Of a stretch of 64,000 nt of DNA, positions 54,252-64,000 are shown piece by piece. A program made the position numbers and the translations under genes. Positions within the stretch are counted from its first letter, which is position 1. Every line of letters begins with the position of its first letter. Source of the stretch: Mixophyes australis (taxonomy: Eukaryota; Chordata; Amphibia; Anura; Limnodynastidae); contig JAVHZZ010000005.1 of the NCBI GenBank assembly GCA_036250195.1, positions 125,926,098 to 125,990,097 of the forward strand, given 5' to 3'. The notes under the pieces are model-generated. The model was not told the origin of the DNA. It saw only the letters and a program-made list of their open reading frames with translations, and made no database searches.

Positions 54252-56267
54252 ACAAATTGGCTTTCTTTTTTTTAAATATTTTTATTCAGTTTTCAAATAC
54301 TTTATAAACAGAAAAACAGGTGATATACAGAAAATAGAAAAGAGGGGGGTGGGGTGGGGTGGGTAAGTTTAAAAAGCAAATCACCTCTTAAAATAGACAT
54401 GCAACATAAGTCTTCTGTATATAAGCAAGACATACAACTTTAAGTGTTGTAATAATCAAGGATCAATATAGAAGGAGGGAAAGAGAATAAGGGGGAAGAG
54501 AAAACAGTAGAAGTTGCTGCCTTTACATAAATCAAAGTTATAGGGAATAGAAAGGATAGTTTAATCTTGTAGGAGCGGTCTTATAGTACTCAGTCAAAGG
54601 GCCCCAGAAGCAAGAAATTTATTTGGAGAAATAAATTCTATGCGGTAGACCTTAGAGATACTTTTGACAATGGAAAAAGTGGAGGGTGGTTCTGGATTTT
54701 TTGTGGCATTTAGTATGTGAGTATTTAGCTTTTGCGTGTGTTTAGCGATAACTGGTATGTGATGGGGTACCAATGAATAGGATAAAGATATGATTGCATC
54801 AGTGATATGTGCAATTAAACAGTGTATTTCCTTCCAGAGGGGAGCTATTTTTCAGGCAATGCCACCAGATATGCACAGAGTACCCTCGTCACCACAGAGA
54901 CACCAACTAAATGGGGAATAATTAAGGAAAATAATGTGGAGCTTGTGAGGGACAAGATACCAGTGGTAGTATATATTTGCAAGCATTCTCACTAATCTTA
55001 ACACAGATTGAGATTTTAGAGAGACTAAGTCTAATTTTATCCCAGTCCTCAGGGTAAAGGAACCCCCCTATATCCTCCTCTCATTTACATTCATGTGAGT
55101 CTTTTGGGGGGCCAATATTAGGTGGTAGAAAGTTGAGATGAGGACTTTTGAATAGGATCTTTGTGTACAAAAAGACACTGATGAGGATGTTTTATGTAAA
55201 CTAGCGTGGGAGCGATGGGCAGTGCCATAAACTTGCCTGAGTTGTAGGTATTGTTAAAAGCAGTAGGTAGTGATATTGAATTGGATTTGAATGTACTCAA
55301 ATGTCAGGAAAAGTTGTGTGGGGGCTAGATCATTAATAAATCTGTTGTCATGTTGTATCCATTCAGAGAACCGAGTAGCACTGAGTCTCATATAAAATTG
55401 TGTGTTGTTCCTCAAGGAGGTCATAGGCCATGAGTCGGGGGCACGGTCATATGAATTGATTGTATGGTTCCATATTTTTAATGAAAATGCTAAAGGGGAG
55501 GTAAACTAGATTTATGAGGTCTATGTGGTTTAAGCCACATGAAGGTTGGTGGTGAATGGGAGTCAGTGATACCAGCTTCTATATCCGCCTACCTCTGTAG
55601 TATTTGAGAAAGTTTGGAACAACCAGGCCTCCTTCCTGGATAGGCTTGTGAAATATGCTTATTCAGATTCTAGGTTTTCTTGCTTAGCATATGAATTTAT
55701 AAGATTTTAATAGTTCTAATAGGGAGGAAAAGCTTGCTGCATAAAGTTGATTATATGTCCTTGTAAGGTAACAACACAGATATTTAAGTTTTTTGGTTTT
55801 CCGCTGGAAATCAAATGTAGCTATGTGATGTTGGAGATGTTCAGGACAAAGAGTAAGATTAAAAATTTCAGATTTTATTTGCGCTGATTTTTTAAATAGT
55901 TCACTAGATAAAGAGAGACAACAACTGGCTTGCGATTGACATGGAAGAGAGACAAGTGGGTTGGCGACTGACATAAGCATGCTGAATATAATGAAAGTAT
56001 GTGCTCCGAGGGACATAACTGTGTACCTGAGATGTCAGGATTTTTACGTTTTACGGTGAGGTGTTCAAACATTAATGCATATATCACAGGGAAGAGTAGT
56101 GTAACAATCCTGTCCAGGTTTGTTACTTTTCCTGAGCAAAAAGAAAAAAGACCGCACCAGGTGGTCCAATTACACTTCCCTCTAATAGACACTCTAATAA
56201 GGCTAGGATAGTAAATGACTTTCCATATATGGGAAGGGTGCACCCGATCATAAATATTAGTGACCAC
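54252..56267 (-). mobile_element. L1-type LINE, 5'-truncated and decayed
   Basis: On the - strand, broken frames follow the L1 ORF2 order: Asp-Arg-Val near 56250, a Phe-X-X-Ile-X-X-X-Tyr ... Arg-Val block, an Ala-Leu-Met-Phe-Glu-His-Leu ... Asn-Pro-Asp-Ile-Ser-Gly segment near 56040-56080, an altered catalytic segment near 55985, Lys-Tyr-Leu-X-Cys-Tyr-Leu-Thr near 55780, and Gln-Glu-Gly-Gly-Leu-Val-Val-Pro-Asn near 55640. A Trp-Cys-Leu-Cys-Gly-Asp-Glu-Gly-Thr-Leu block near 54890 is the C-terminal zinc-type motif. The 3' end is A-rich at 54252-54290. PLE-B lies directly against its 5' side. Confidence 0.7.
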
Positions 56268-58264
56268 AGATGAAGAACAAGAGAGAAAAAGTAATGATCT
56301 TATGGGGCACTCGAATGGACTAGAACGTATCTGAAAATTACTGTTAAATAAATCTTTATTTAATCAACTTATCATAAAATTTCTAATAGCGAAATATTAA
56401 AAGGTGTATATAGAATGCATTTGAGAAAAAAATTAACTGGTAAAATAGACAATATTAATTGTCAAGCCGTGTCACTGCTCACTATAATATTTAATACCAT
56501 ATATTTGATCATAAGTGTGTGCCACAATTAGTCAATATATTTTTTCTTTTTATTACTGGAATCCTCATATATTAAGGATGTAACATCTTATTATGTAATC
56601 TATTATGGTAATTCCTTCATGAATAGATTCCAAATAATATTAATGAGCTCAGAGGATGATAAATGCTGTTTGCTTATAATATACAAGCAGCATATCACTC
56701 ATATAATTACACTCTTGTTAACAAATGTGTGATAAATCAAGGTAATCATATGTAGGTGTGAAAACCTTTATACAACAGTGGTGTATTGTCCTCAAAAAAC
56801 CCCATTCATCGGGATAGATTTAACCAATAGTGAGTATTCAGTACAGTAATTCAGGGGGAACAATGCTTGCTTGTTTACATATATACAAGCAGCATGAGAA
56901 TCAGTAGACAGACACAAGATTAGTCCGTCCAGCTAATCTGCATATGTTGATTCTGAAGTGAATTCTGGGTAAAATACAAGTAGCACTGTTCTGATCTATT
57001 GAAACCCCAAATAAAAGAGCGTGACTACCTCTAAGTCACTAATTGTTCAACTATACTGTAATTATAATGTGTACATTTCTTGTATTCTAATAACTCCCAT
57101 GGGTTAATCTATCGCTAACTAAACCCTCCATACTCATTTGCATATATTCAGTCCCCCTATTGTGTACATGATAACTTTCAATGGACTCAGCACAATATGA
57201 GCTCTCACTAGTTTCTCCACATAATGGGTGAGAAGCTGTGAGGTTCTAACGGAGGTAATGTAATAGCCTGAGGTTTAAGGTCTAAAACACTGGCTAGATG
57301 AATAGGAGGCTCATATTGTTTGAATTAAATTATAGGAGCACGGGCAGTGAACGCGGCGTCCGCCGACGCGCGTTTCGCTAATAGCTTTTTCAAGGCAAGC
57401 TGAGTGTTAGGCTTGATTGGCTATTTAAAGGAGAGATCCCTCCCCTTATTATGACGTCTTTCCTGGCAACGCTATGGCAACACTACGGTAACCATAGTTG
57501 CCAGTTAATCCCGGATATAGTGATATATTTATATGGTGAAGATATCAATGTAGACTGATCACATTGGAGGGATTAAGCCCGCTTGGACAAAATCAAAGAT
57601 AACTTTGGCAGAGAGGATTATAAATAACACTAAAGGTGTATAGAGGAAGTAGATTGCTGATCTAAAGAAACGGACAGTTACATCTATAATGGAGCTAAGG
57701 TAAGTGTACAATTATTTGCTACAGATGAAGGGATGAAGCTGATACATCCATAATACATTGCCCAGTGAATTTACTGAAAATTATTAATATAAGTGTTAGG
57801 TGATTTGATGTGACTAAAATTAATTGAATCAGGATAAAACCAGATCCAAAATTATAAAATAGCAGTAATATCACATTTAAATAAGTATTAATATTGTGAG
57901 AAGATGGGATAGCCTCACTATCCTGTGTGAAACCCAAACTTGACAAAAACCTTATTTATGACAGTATAATAATTGTCTTATTTGAAAGAATTAAATTAAA
58001 AACTTAAGGCAAATCCAAGTTTGCTAGTTTTACTGTGCCTGAACATGTGTGCTTGTAAGCCAAAAGGCTAAGTGATAATATAACAATCTTGTGTATCCAT
58101 ACATTATGGGTAAACCATAATTATTATCTAATTATAAGACGGTCATAAATGACCGATAATTAAAGTGAAACAAAATCCAAAACAAATAAATGATCCCAAA
58201 AAATTTGGATAGGTAAGTGAACATAAGCAATACCAGTAATTGAATAAAAATTACGTTTTGTTAA
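56268..58264 (-). repeat. PLE-B left arm
   Basis: Reverse complement of 60398-62394. It directly abuts decayed L1 sequence on its left. Frames inside (for example 57719-57946) are mirrored exactly in the right arm and show no known domain. Confidence 0.85.
57350..57400 (-). ncRNA. Hammerhead-like motif, PLE-B left arm
   Basis: On the - strand: cttgcc, ttgaaaa, stem II gcta/tagc, gaaa, acg-cg-cgt, and a GTC cleavage triplet followed by ggcgg. Stem III and the GTC site look canonical. The core box has A at the eighth position where G is expected. Confidence 0.5.
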
Positions 58265-60240
58265 GCCAAACCAAACAATATAAATCACGTTCTGGTAATT
58301 TAAATCAAGAAGAAACGCAAGCATTAAAAGAGATTTCTGAATGGGAAGATGTCCTGATTAAACCCTCTGATAAAGGGGGTAATGTGGTAATTTGGCCGAA
58401 ACAACAATATCTAAAAGAGGTTTATCGTCAATTGAATGACAAAGACTGTTATAAAAGGATTATATTTAATCCGACTGCCAATTTTTTGTCTAGTTACAAC
58501 AATATTGTGGATTCAGCCTTTCAAAACAGTGTAATCTCCAAAAATGATCATGATTTTCTTAGAGTCACCAATCCCAGAATTGCTACTATATACTTGTTAC
58601 CTAAAATTCACAAAAATGAACGGTCACCTCCAGGGAGACCGATTGTCTCTGGCAATGGAAGCTTGACAGAAAAAGCGAGTAAATTCATAGATTATCATCT
58701 ACGTAAGCATGTGATGAGTTTAGACTCATACATCAAGGACACCAAGGATGTTTTGTCTAAATTGGACAATATTACAGTAAATTCTACCACTAAACTTGCG
58801 TCTTATGATATTGAGTCACTCTATACTAATATAGTACATGATAACGGACTATATGCAGTCAAGTATTTCCTGGGAATGGAAAGAAGTACTGACTTTTCAG
58901 TCTTTCTGATTACCCTATTACAGTTTGTACTTACTAAGAACTATTTTGTGTTCGAAGAAAAATTCTTTCTGCAGATCAGAGGAACTGTGATGGGGACTGC
59001 CTGTGCCCCCACCTACGCCAATTTATATCTGGGCTGGTGGGAGAAGGAGGTAGTCTTTAATTCGCAAAATGAAAAATATACAGACCATATATTATTATGG
59101 TTACGGTATATAGATGACGTGATTCTATTATGGGATGGAGATGATAGATTATTTCATGAATTTACTGATCTCCTGAATGATAACGATCTCAATTTAAGGT
59201 TGACATCTGAGATACATGATTCATCAATTAATTTTTTAGATTTAACCATTTTTAGAACTGAAGATGGGAGATTACATACTGATATGTACAGAAAGAAGAC
59301 GGCCACAAACAGTTTATTGCATTCATCAAGCGCCCATTACCCCCCGGTTATCACAGGAATTCCTAAAGCGGAATTATTAAGAACTAAGAGGAACTGTTCA
59401 GATGAACTAATTTTCAAACAAAGATCGGAGGAATTGAAATGTAGGCTCAGGAGAAGAGGATATAATAGTAACATCATACGAACAGCCGAAAAGAATGTAT
59501 CCAAGCTCAATAGAGATTTATTAATTCATTCAAACATTAATAAAACAAGGGTGGATCAGAAAAATGTCAAATTAAGATTAGTAGGGACCTTCTGTTCGGA
59601 ATGGAGAGCTATCACACAGATTCTACAAAAACACTGGCACATTCTACAATTAGATGAAGATCTCAAACAAGTACTAGAGGATAGAATCTCCATAACATGG
59701 AGACGATCAAAAAATCTCAGAGATCATCTAGTACAGAGCTATCTCGCACCTGGAAAAAAGATTTCCAATGTTCCAAATGGTTTTTACAGATGTGGGACTT
59801 GCAAGGCGTGTCCTAACATGATCCAGGTCAAGGAGTACAAGGATAAGTTCGGTAGAACGTATAAGATTTCTAAATTTTTAAATTGTAACTCCATAAACGT
59901 TGTATATTGCCTTTCATGTCCTTGCAATATGAAGTATGTGGGAATGACCAGTAGACCCTTTAAGAAACGGGTCTTGGAACATATAGGGAACATAAAAAGA
60001 GCAGTGAATGATAGAGCCAATCTGAGACAACTTACAGTAGTGGCCAAACATTTTTTGAAATATCATAACAGTGACCCCAAGGTCCTAAGGGCATATGCTA
60101 TGGAACAAGTGAACTTAGGTCTAAGAGGGGGGGATATTCATACAGAACTGTTACGAAGAGAGACGAAACTGATTTTTCTTATGGGCTGTCTAGCCCCAAA
60201 TGGCATGAATGATAATAACAGCTATTCAGCCTTTTTATAA
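58240..60240 (+). CDS. PLE-B reverse transcriptase with GIY-YIG endonuclease, N-truncated
   Basis: An open frame of 666 codons to the TAA at 60238-60240. It has no in-frame ATG before residue 159, so it begins here only because the frame opens. Residues 1-8 come from the inverted arm. Motifs: Lys-Pro-Ser-Asp-Lys-Gly-Gly at 41-47, Leu-Pro-Lys-Ile-His-Lys near 120, Pro-Gly-Arg-Pro-Ile-Val-Ser near 131-137, Tyr-Asp-Ile-Glu-Ser-Leu-Tyr-Thr near 189, Arg-Gly-Thr-Val-Met-Gly-Thr at 247-253, and Tyr-Ile-Asp-Asp at 290-293. Then a Cys518-X2-Cys521-X2-Cys524 cluster and the GIY-YIG nuclease: Val-Val-Tyr 554-556, Tyr-Val-Gly-Met-Thr 566-570, Arg577, His581 and the likely catalytic Glu641. RT and nuclease together carry out target-primed reverse transcription. 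The N-terminal ~200-400 residues seen as relics in PLE-A are absent. Confidence 0.88.
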   Translation: MNKNYVLLSQTKQYKSRSGNLNQEETQALKEISEWEDVLIKPSDKGGNVVIWPKQQYLKEVYRQLNDKDCYKRIIFNPTANFLSSYNNIVDSAFQNSVISKNDHDFLRVTNPRIATIYLLPKIHKNERSPPGRPIVSGNGSLTEKASKFIDYHLRKHVMSLDSYIKDTKDVLSKLDNITVNSTTKLASYDIESLYTNIVHDNGLYAVKYFLGMERSTDFSVFLITLLQFVLTKNYFVFEEKFFLQIRGTVMGTACAPTYANLYLGWWEKEVVFNSQNEKYTDHILLWLRYIDDVILLWDGDDRLFHEFTDLLNDNDLNLRLTSEIHDSSINFLDLTIFRTEDGRLHTDMYRKKTATNSLLHSSSAHYPPVITGIPKAELLRTKRNCSDELIFKQRSEELKCRLRRRGYNSNIIRTAEKNVSKLNRDLLIHSNINKTRVDQKNVKLRLVGTFCSEWRAITQILQKHWHILQLDEDLKQVLEDRISITWRRSKNLRDHLVQSYLAPGKKISNVPNGFYRCGTCKACPNMIQVKEYKDKFGRTYKISKFLNCNSINVVYCLSCPCNMKYVGMTSRPFKKRVLEHIGNIKRAVNDRANLRQLTVVAKHFLKYHNSDPKVLRAYAMEQVNLGLRGGDIHTELLRRETKLIFLMGCLAPNGMNDNNSYSAFL

Positions 60241-60397
60241 TGGACTCATGTTATTGATCCCAGTGTGGGACGTGTTACAGTGTGAAGACACAACATTGGT
60301 ACACATATGATTGTATTTTGATTGGGTACATTAAAATCATATGGAAGCCTCTTATGATTCACGATATGGTTCTATTTACCGAATTTCCAAGATCACA
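60241..60397 (+). other. PLE-B 3' UTR before the right arm
   Basis: 157 bp between the stop codon and the right arm; the only non-coding part of the element not duplicated. No structure noted. Confidence 0.5.
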
Positions 60398-62394
60398 TTA
60401 ACAAAACGTAATTTTTATTCAATTACTGGTATTGCTTATGTTCACTTACCTATCCAAATATTTTGGGATCATTTATTTGTTTTGGATTTTGTTTCACTTT
60501 AATTATCGGTCATTTATGACCGTCTTATAATTAGATAATAATTATGGTTTACCCATAATGTATGGATACACAAGATTGTTATATTATCACTTAGCCTTTT
60601 GGCTTACAAGCACACATGTTCAGGCACAGTAAAACTAGCAAACTTGGATTTGCCTTAAGTTTTTAATTTAATTCTTTCAAATAAGACAATTATTATACTG
60701 TCATAAATAAGGTTTTTGTCAAGTTTGGGTTTCACACAGGATAGTGAGGCTATCCCATCTTCTCACAATATTAATACTTATTTAAATGTGATATTACTTC
60801 TATTTTATAATTTTGGATCTGGTTTTATCCTGATTCAATTAATTTTAGTCACATCAAATCACCTAACACTTATATTAATAATTTTCAGTAAATTCACTGG
60901 GCAATGTATTATGGATGTATCAGCTTCATCCCTTCATCTGTAGCAAATAATTGTACACTTACCTTAGCTCCATTATAGATGTAACTGTCCGTTTCTTTAG
61001 ATCAGCAATCTACTTCCTCTATACACCTTTAGTGTTATTTATAATCCTCTCTGCCAAAGTTATCTTTGATTTTGTCCAAGCGGGCTTAATCCCTCCAATG
61101 TGATCAGTCTACATTGATATCTTCACCATATAAATATATCACTATATCCGGGATTAACTGGCAACTATGGTTACCGTAGTGTTGCCATAGCGTTGCCAGG
61201 AAAGACGTCATAATAAGGGGAGGGATCTCTCCTTTAAATAGCCAATCAAGCCTAACACTCGGCTTGCCTTGAAAAAGCTATTAGCAAAACGCGTGTCGGC
61301 GGACGCCGCGTTCACTGCCCGTGCTCCTATAATTTAATTCAAACAATATGAGCCTCCTATTCATCTAGCCAGTGTTTTAGACCTTAAACCTCAGGCTATT
61401 ACATTACCTCAGTTAGAACCTCACAGCTTCTCACCCATTATGTGGAGAAACTAGTGAGAGCTCATATTGTGCTGAGTCCATTGAAAGTTATCATGTACAC
61501 AATAGGGGGACTGAATATATGCAAATGAGTATGGAGGGTTTAGTTAGCGATAGATTAACCCATGGGAGTTATTAGAATACAAGAAATGTACACATTATAA
61601 TTACAGTATAGTTGAACAATTAGTGACTTAGAGGTAGTCACGCTCTTTTATTTGGGGTTTCAATAGATCAGAACAGTGCTACTTGTATTTTACCCAGAAT
61701 TCACTTCAGAATCAACATATGCAGATTAGCTGGATGGACTAATCTTGTGTCTGTCTACTGATTCTCATGCTGCTTGTATATATGTAAACAAGCAAGCATT
61801 GTTCCCCCTGAATTACTGTACTGAATACTCACTATTGGTTAAATCTATCCCGATGAATGGTTTTTTTTGAGGACAATACACCACTGTTGTATAAAGGTTT
61901 TCACACCTACATATGATTACCTTGATTTATCACACATTTGTTAACAAGAGTGTAATTATATGAGTGATATGCTGCTTGTATATTATAAGCAAACAGCATT
62001 TATCATCCTCTGAGCTCATTAATATTATTTGGAATCTATTCATGAAGGAATTACCATAATAGATTACATAATAAGATGTTACATCCTTAATATATGAGGA
62101 TTCCAGTAATAAAAAGAAAAAATATATTGACTAATTGTGGCACACACTTATGATCAAATATATGGTATTAAATATTATAGTGAGCAGTGACACGGCTTGA
62201 CAATTAATATTGTCTATTTTACCAGTTAATTTTTTTCTCAAATGCATTCTATATACACCTTTTAATATTTCGCTATTAGAAATTTTATGATAAGTTGATT
62301 AAATAAAGATTTATTTAACAGTAATTTTCAGATACGTTCTAGTCCATTCGAGTGCCCCATAAGATCATTACTTTTTCTCTCTTGTTCTTCATCT
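60398..62394 (+). repeat. PLE-B right arm
   Basis: Inverted copy of the left arm; begins ttaacaaaacgtaattttta and ends tcttgttcttcatct. Contains the + strand hammerhead-like motif. Lies directly against the LTR starting at 62395. Confidence 0.85.
61262..61305 (+). ncRNA. Hammerhead-like motif, PLE-B right arm
   Basis: cttgcc, ttgaaaa, gcta/tagc, aaaa, acgcgtgtc, ggcgg. Differs from the left-arm copy at the GAAA box (G to A) and in stem III, so the two arms are not equally likely to be active. Confidence 0.45.
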
Positions 62395-62943
62395 TGTTAC
62401 TTTTCCTGTCTGCTCTGTTCTCCTGTGGATCACAGGACTCACTTCAGGGCGTGCCATTCAAACCTGCTCTATTTAAACTCAGCACTGACACCTGCTCACT
62501 GTCAGTGCAACTTGTTTGCTAGCCTGTCTCCATGGACTCCTGTGCATTCTCTGATCTTTGTGTATTCCTGAACTCTCCTGGATTTCCTGTGGGTGAACAT
62601 GCTTTATCAACCAAGTGCTAGTAGCACCATTTTTGGGACTCTGTTTGCAAGTACCTCTATGCATCAATTTACAAGACTTTGTTTATTATGCCAAGTGTGC
62701 AGATGCTCATCATTGTGATATTCTGAGCTGCCATCTCACCATCTCTACTGTGTACAGAACTTTGCTGCATTGTTTCCATGTGTTGATATGTACTTATGCT
62801 CATATTCATTGAAGTACTTATTAAGCAGACCCACCGTCTTGTGTTCTTATTTTCTAAACATTGTATGATCCTGACTCAGCTACTCACGTGCACAGGCCAT
62901 CGTGGGAACCGCCCACTAGGCCGGATTATTCCAGTCCATAACA
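62395..62943 (+). repeat. 5' LTR of a second gypsy element
   Basis: 549 bp with tgttac start and ccataaca end. TATA-like ctatttaaac near 62468, and the gag ATG follows 23 nt after the end. Unrelated in sequence to the gypsy-G LTR except for the tips. The left end touches PLE-B. Confidence 0.7.
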
Positions 62944-62965
62944 GTTTGCACTGACCAAAAAGGAA

Positions 62966-63943
62966 ATGAACACCATGGGCGATCCCTCTCTCAAGGACCT
63001 ATTGCAATATGTAGTAGGGAGAGTGGAAAAGCAAGAGTCCAATCAAGATCGTTTCATGCTGTTCTTACAAGGTTTATTCTCTTGTTTGGATTCTTTTCAG
63101 AACACTCTGGTATCCTCCCATAAACCTGAGACCTCTGCTGAGTCTTCTTTGGATTCTGCAAACACAACTACCTTACACCCACAAATTCCTAATCCTCCAA
63201 TGTATGATGGGAACCCCAAGTCATGTAGAGGATTCGTGACTCAATGTGCAATTCAATTTGAATTATTACCCAGGAACTTCCCTACGGATAGAGCTAAAAT
63301 TGGCTACATTCTGTCCCTTCTTTTCGTTCAAGCCCTGGCCTGGGCCTCACCCCTATGGGAGAAGAATGACCCCTTGCTACAAAATTATACAGAATTTCTG
63401 ACAACTTTCAAACTAATTTTTGATGAACCTGGTCGGCTTTCCAGTGCAGCTTCAGGAATTCTTCGTCTACGCCAAGGTTCTCATTCTGTAAGGCAATATG
63501 CCATCATATTTAGGACCATGGCCTCCGAGTTGCGCTGGAATGATGAAGCGCTGGTGGCCACGTTCTGGCAAGGCCTATCTGATAAAATAAAAGACGTGTT
63601 GGCTTCCTGTGACCTCCCATCTTCATTGGATGATCTTATCTCACTATGTGTCAGAATAGATCTTCGATTCAAGGAGAGGGTTCAAGAAAAGGAACAGATC
63701 CGGTGTCCTAATCATCACCCTGTTTTCCAGAACCCAGGGGCCTCTTTGCCCCCAGAAGAACCTATGCAAGTGGGTAGGTCCCGCCTCTCTCCAAGTGAGA
63801 GGGAGACAAGATTTAAAAATGATCTATGCCTCTATTGTGGAGAGAAGGCCCATTGCATCAGTACTTGTCCTACGCGTCTGTATACAGCACCGCCGCGGAC
63901 GCTTCTTAGACAGCGCCGCGGCTGCTGTATAGGACAGAGCTGA
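62966..63943 (+). CDS. gag: Second gypsy gag, 3' end disrupted
   Basis: 325 codons from ATG 62966. The N-terminal ~70 residues are coiled-coil-like. A gag capsid-like domain follows at about 75-215 (Pro-Pro-Met-Tyr-Asp-Gly-Asn, Phe-Val-Thr-Gln-Cys, Leu-Arg-Gln-Gly, Phe-Trp-Gln-Gly-Leu), as in PEG10/RTL proteins. A Pro-Met-Gln-Val-Gly-Arg linker leads to a zinc knuckle Cys-Leu-Tyr-Cys-Gly-Glu-Lys-Ala-His-Cys-Ile-Ser-Thr-Cys. After Cys-Pro-Thr-Arg-Leu the reading enters the GC-rich hairpin at 63881 and ends at an unrelated stop, so the natural C-terminus and any frameshift site are lost from view. Confidence 0.85.
   Translation: MNTMGDPSLKDLLQYVVGRVEKQESNQDRFMLFLQGLFSCLDSFQNTLVSSHKPETSAESSLDSANTTTLHPQIPNPPMYDGNPKSCRGFVTQCAIQFELLPRNFPTDRAKIGYILSLLFVQALAWASPLWEKNDPLLQNYTEFLTTFKLIFDEPGRLSSAASGILRLRQGSHSVRQYAIIFRTMASELRWNDEALVATFWQGLSDKIKDVLASCDLPSSLDDLISLCVRIDLRFKERVQEKEQIRCPNHHPVFQNPGASLPPEEPMQVGRSRLSPSERETRFKNDLCLYCGEKAHCISTCPTRLYTAPPRTLLRQRRGCCIGQS
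63881..63931. repeat. GC-rich inverted repeat ending gag
   Basis: tatacagcaccgccgcgg (63881-63898) pairs imperfectly with ccgcggctgctgtata (63916-63931). Probably the tip of an element inserted in gag; a T-run of about 18 follows at 63978-63996. Confidence 0.5.
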
Positions 63944-64000
63944 CAAGACGGAGCTGCTGCGCATGCGCATCTCGGGTTTTTTTTTTTTTTTTTTGGGGTC

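Larger units (their letters stand above)
56268..62394 (+). mobile_element. PLE-B: Penelope-like element in a giant palindrome
   Basis: Inverted arms of about 1997 bp each (56268-58264 and 60398-62394) flank a 2.1-kb centre with the RT/GIY-YIG frame. Arms differ at only a few positions by eye (for example one base near 57872 versus 60800). Each arm holds a hammerhead-like motif about 1.1 kb from its outer end. PLEs are known to carry terminal repeats in direct or inverted orientation. The 5' end of the coding sequence is missing, replaced by the inverted copy of the 3' region. High arm identity implies recent origin or gene conversion. Confidence 0.85.
62395..64000 (+). mobile_element. Second gypsy element (5' part, cut by window end)
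   Basis: LTR and gag of a sushi/PEG10-type gag lineage on the + strand. pol lies beyond the window, or is displaced by the GC-rich insertion that begins near 63880. Confidence 0.7.

Noticed and set aside
57719..60943. Twin 75-codon ORFs in the arms of PLE-B (57719-57946 and 60716-60943)
   Set aside because: Mirror images of one non-coding arm segment; hydrophobic by AT-richness, no domain.
56120..62408. ttgttacttttcctg as the target duplication of PLE-B
   Set aside because: The 133 bp between the left copy and the arm read as continuous L1 sequence, and the right copy begins inside an apparent LTR, so it does not border the element.
1..64000. tRNA, rRNA or host exons
   Set aside because: Scanned by eye for cloverleaf A/B boxes, rRNA-like blocks and conserved exon-like frames; nothing convincing, though short host exons could be missed without a search tool.

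Overview
The window looks like anuran (frog or toad) genomic DNA, and the part I can read is almost wholly transposable-element sequence. I found no host protein-coding gene, rRNA or tRNA. The amphibian call rests on the mix of elements: class I endogenous retroviruses (ERVs) with a tRNA-Pro-like primer site, Ty3/gypsy elements with a PEG10/sushi-type gag (one of them a chromovirus), Penelope-like elements (PLEs) with GIY-YIG endonucleases, an L1-type and a Rex1/CR1-type LINE, and many short TIR elements (Harbinger-like with 3-bp and hAT-like with 8-bp target duplications).

Layout. 1-4995: 3' part of a decayed + strand ERV (ERV-D) ending in an LTR. 5.0-20.4 kb: AT-rich sequence with MITEs, an inverted-repeat element (5.8-6.5 kb), a PLE fragment (10.1-10.6 kb), a LINE 3' end inside a probable LTR (14.2-15.4 kb), a 120-bp tandem repeat and a gypsy RT relic. 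20.48-22.20 kb: an LTR-like element full of minisatellite. 22.2-34.9 kb: env of a second ERV (ERV-C) split by an 11-kb PLE (PLE-A, 11-bp TSD). PLE-A is itself split by a 4.4-kb inverted-arm element (element F, 17-bp repeat), and F carries two hAT-type MITEs. 37221-52719: a complete but mutated - strand provirus (ERV-B; two LTRs, 4-bp TSD, gag-pro-pol-env), with a young chromovirus (gypsy-G, 45556-51219, 5-bp TSD) inserted in its leader. 54.25-56.27 kb: - strand L1 3' part. 56268-62394: PLE-B, an open RT/GIY-YIG frame between two ~2-kb inverted arms. 62395-64000: LTR and gag of another gypsy element, cut by the window end.

The most informative pieces are: PLE-B (open RT frame but no plausible start codon, in a giant palindrome); hammerhead-ribozyme-like motifs in the inverted arms of three PLE-type elements; a textbook -1 frameshift cassette between gag and pol of gypsy-G; and nested insertions dated relative to each other by their target duplications. 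All alignments were made by eye; boundaries given as approximate could move by tens of bases.
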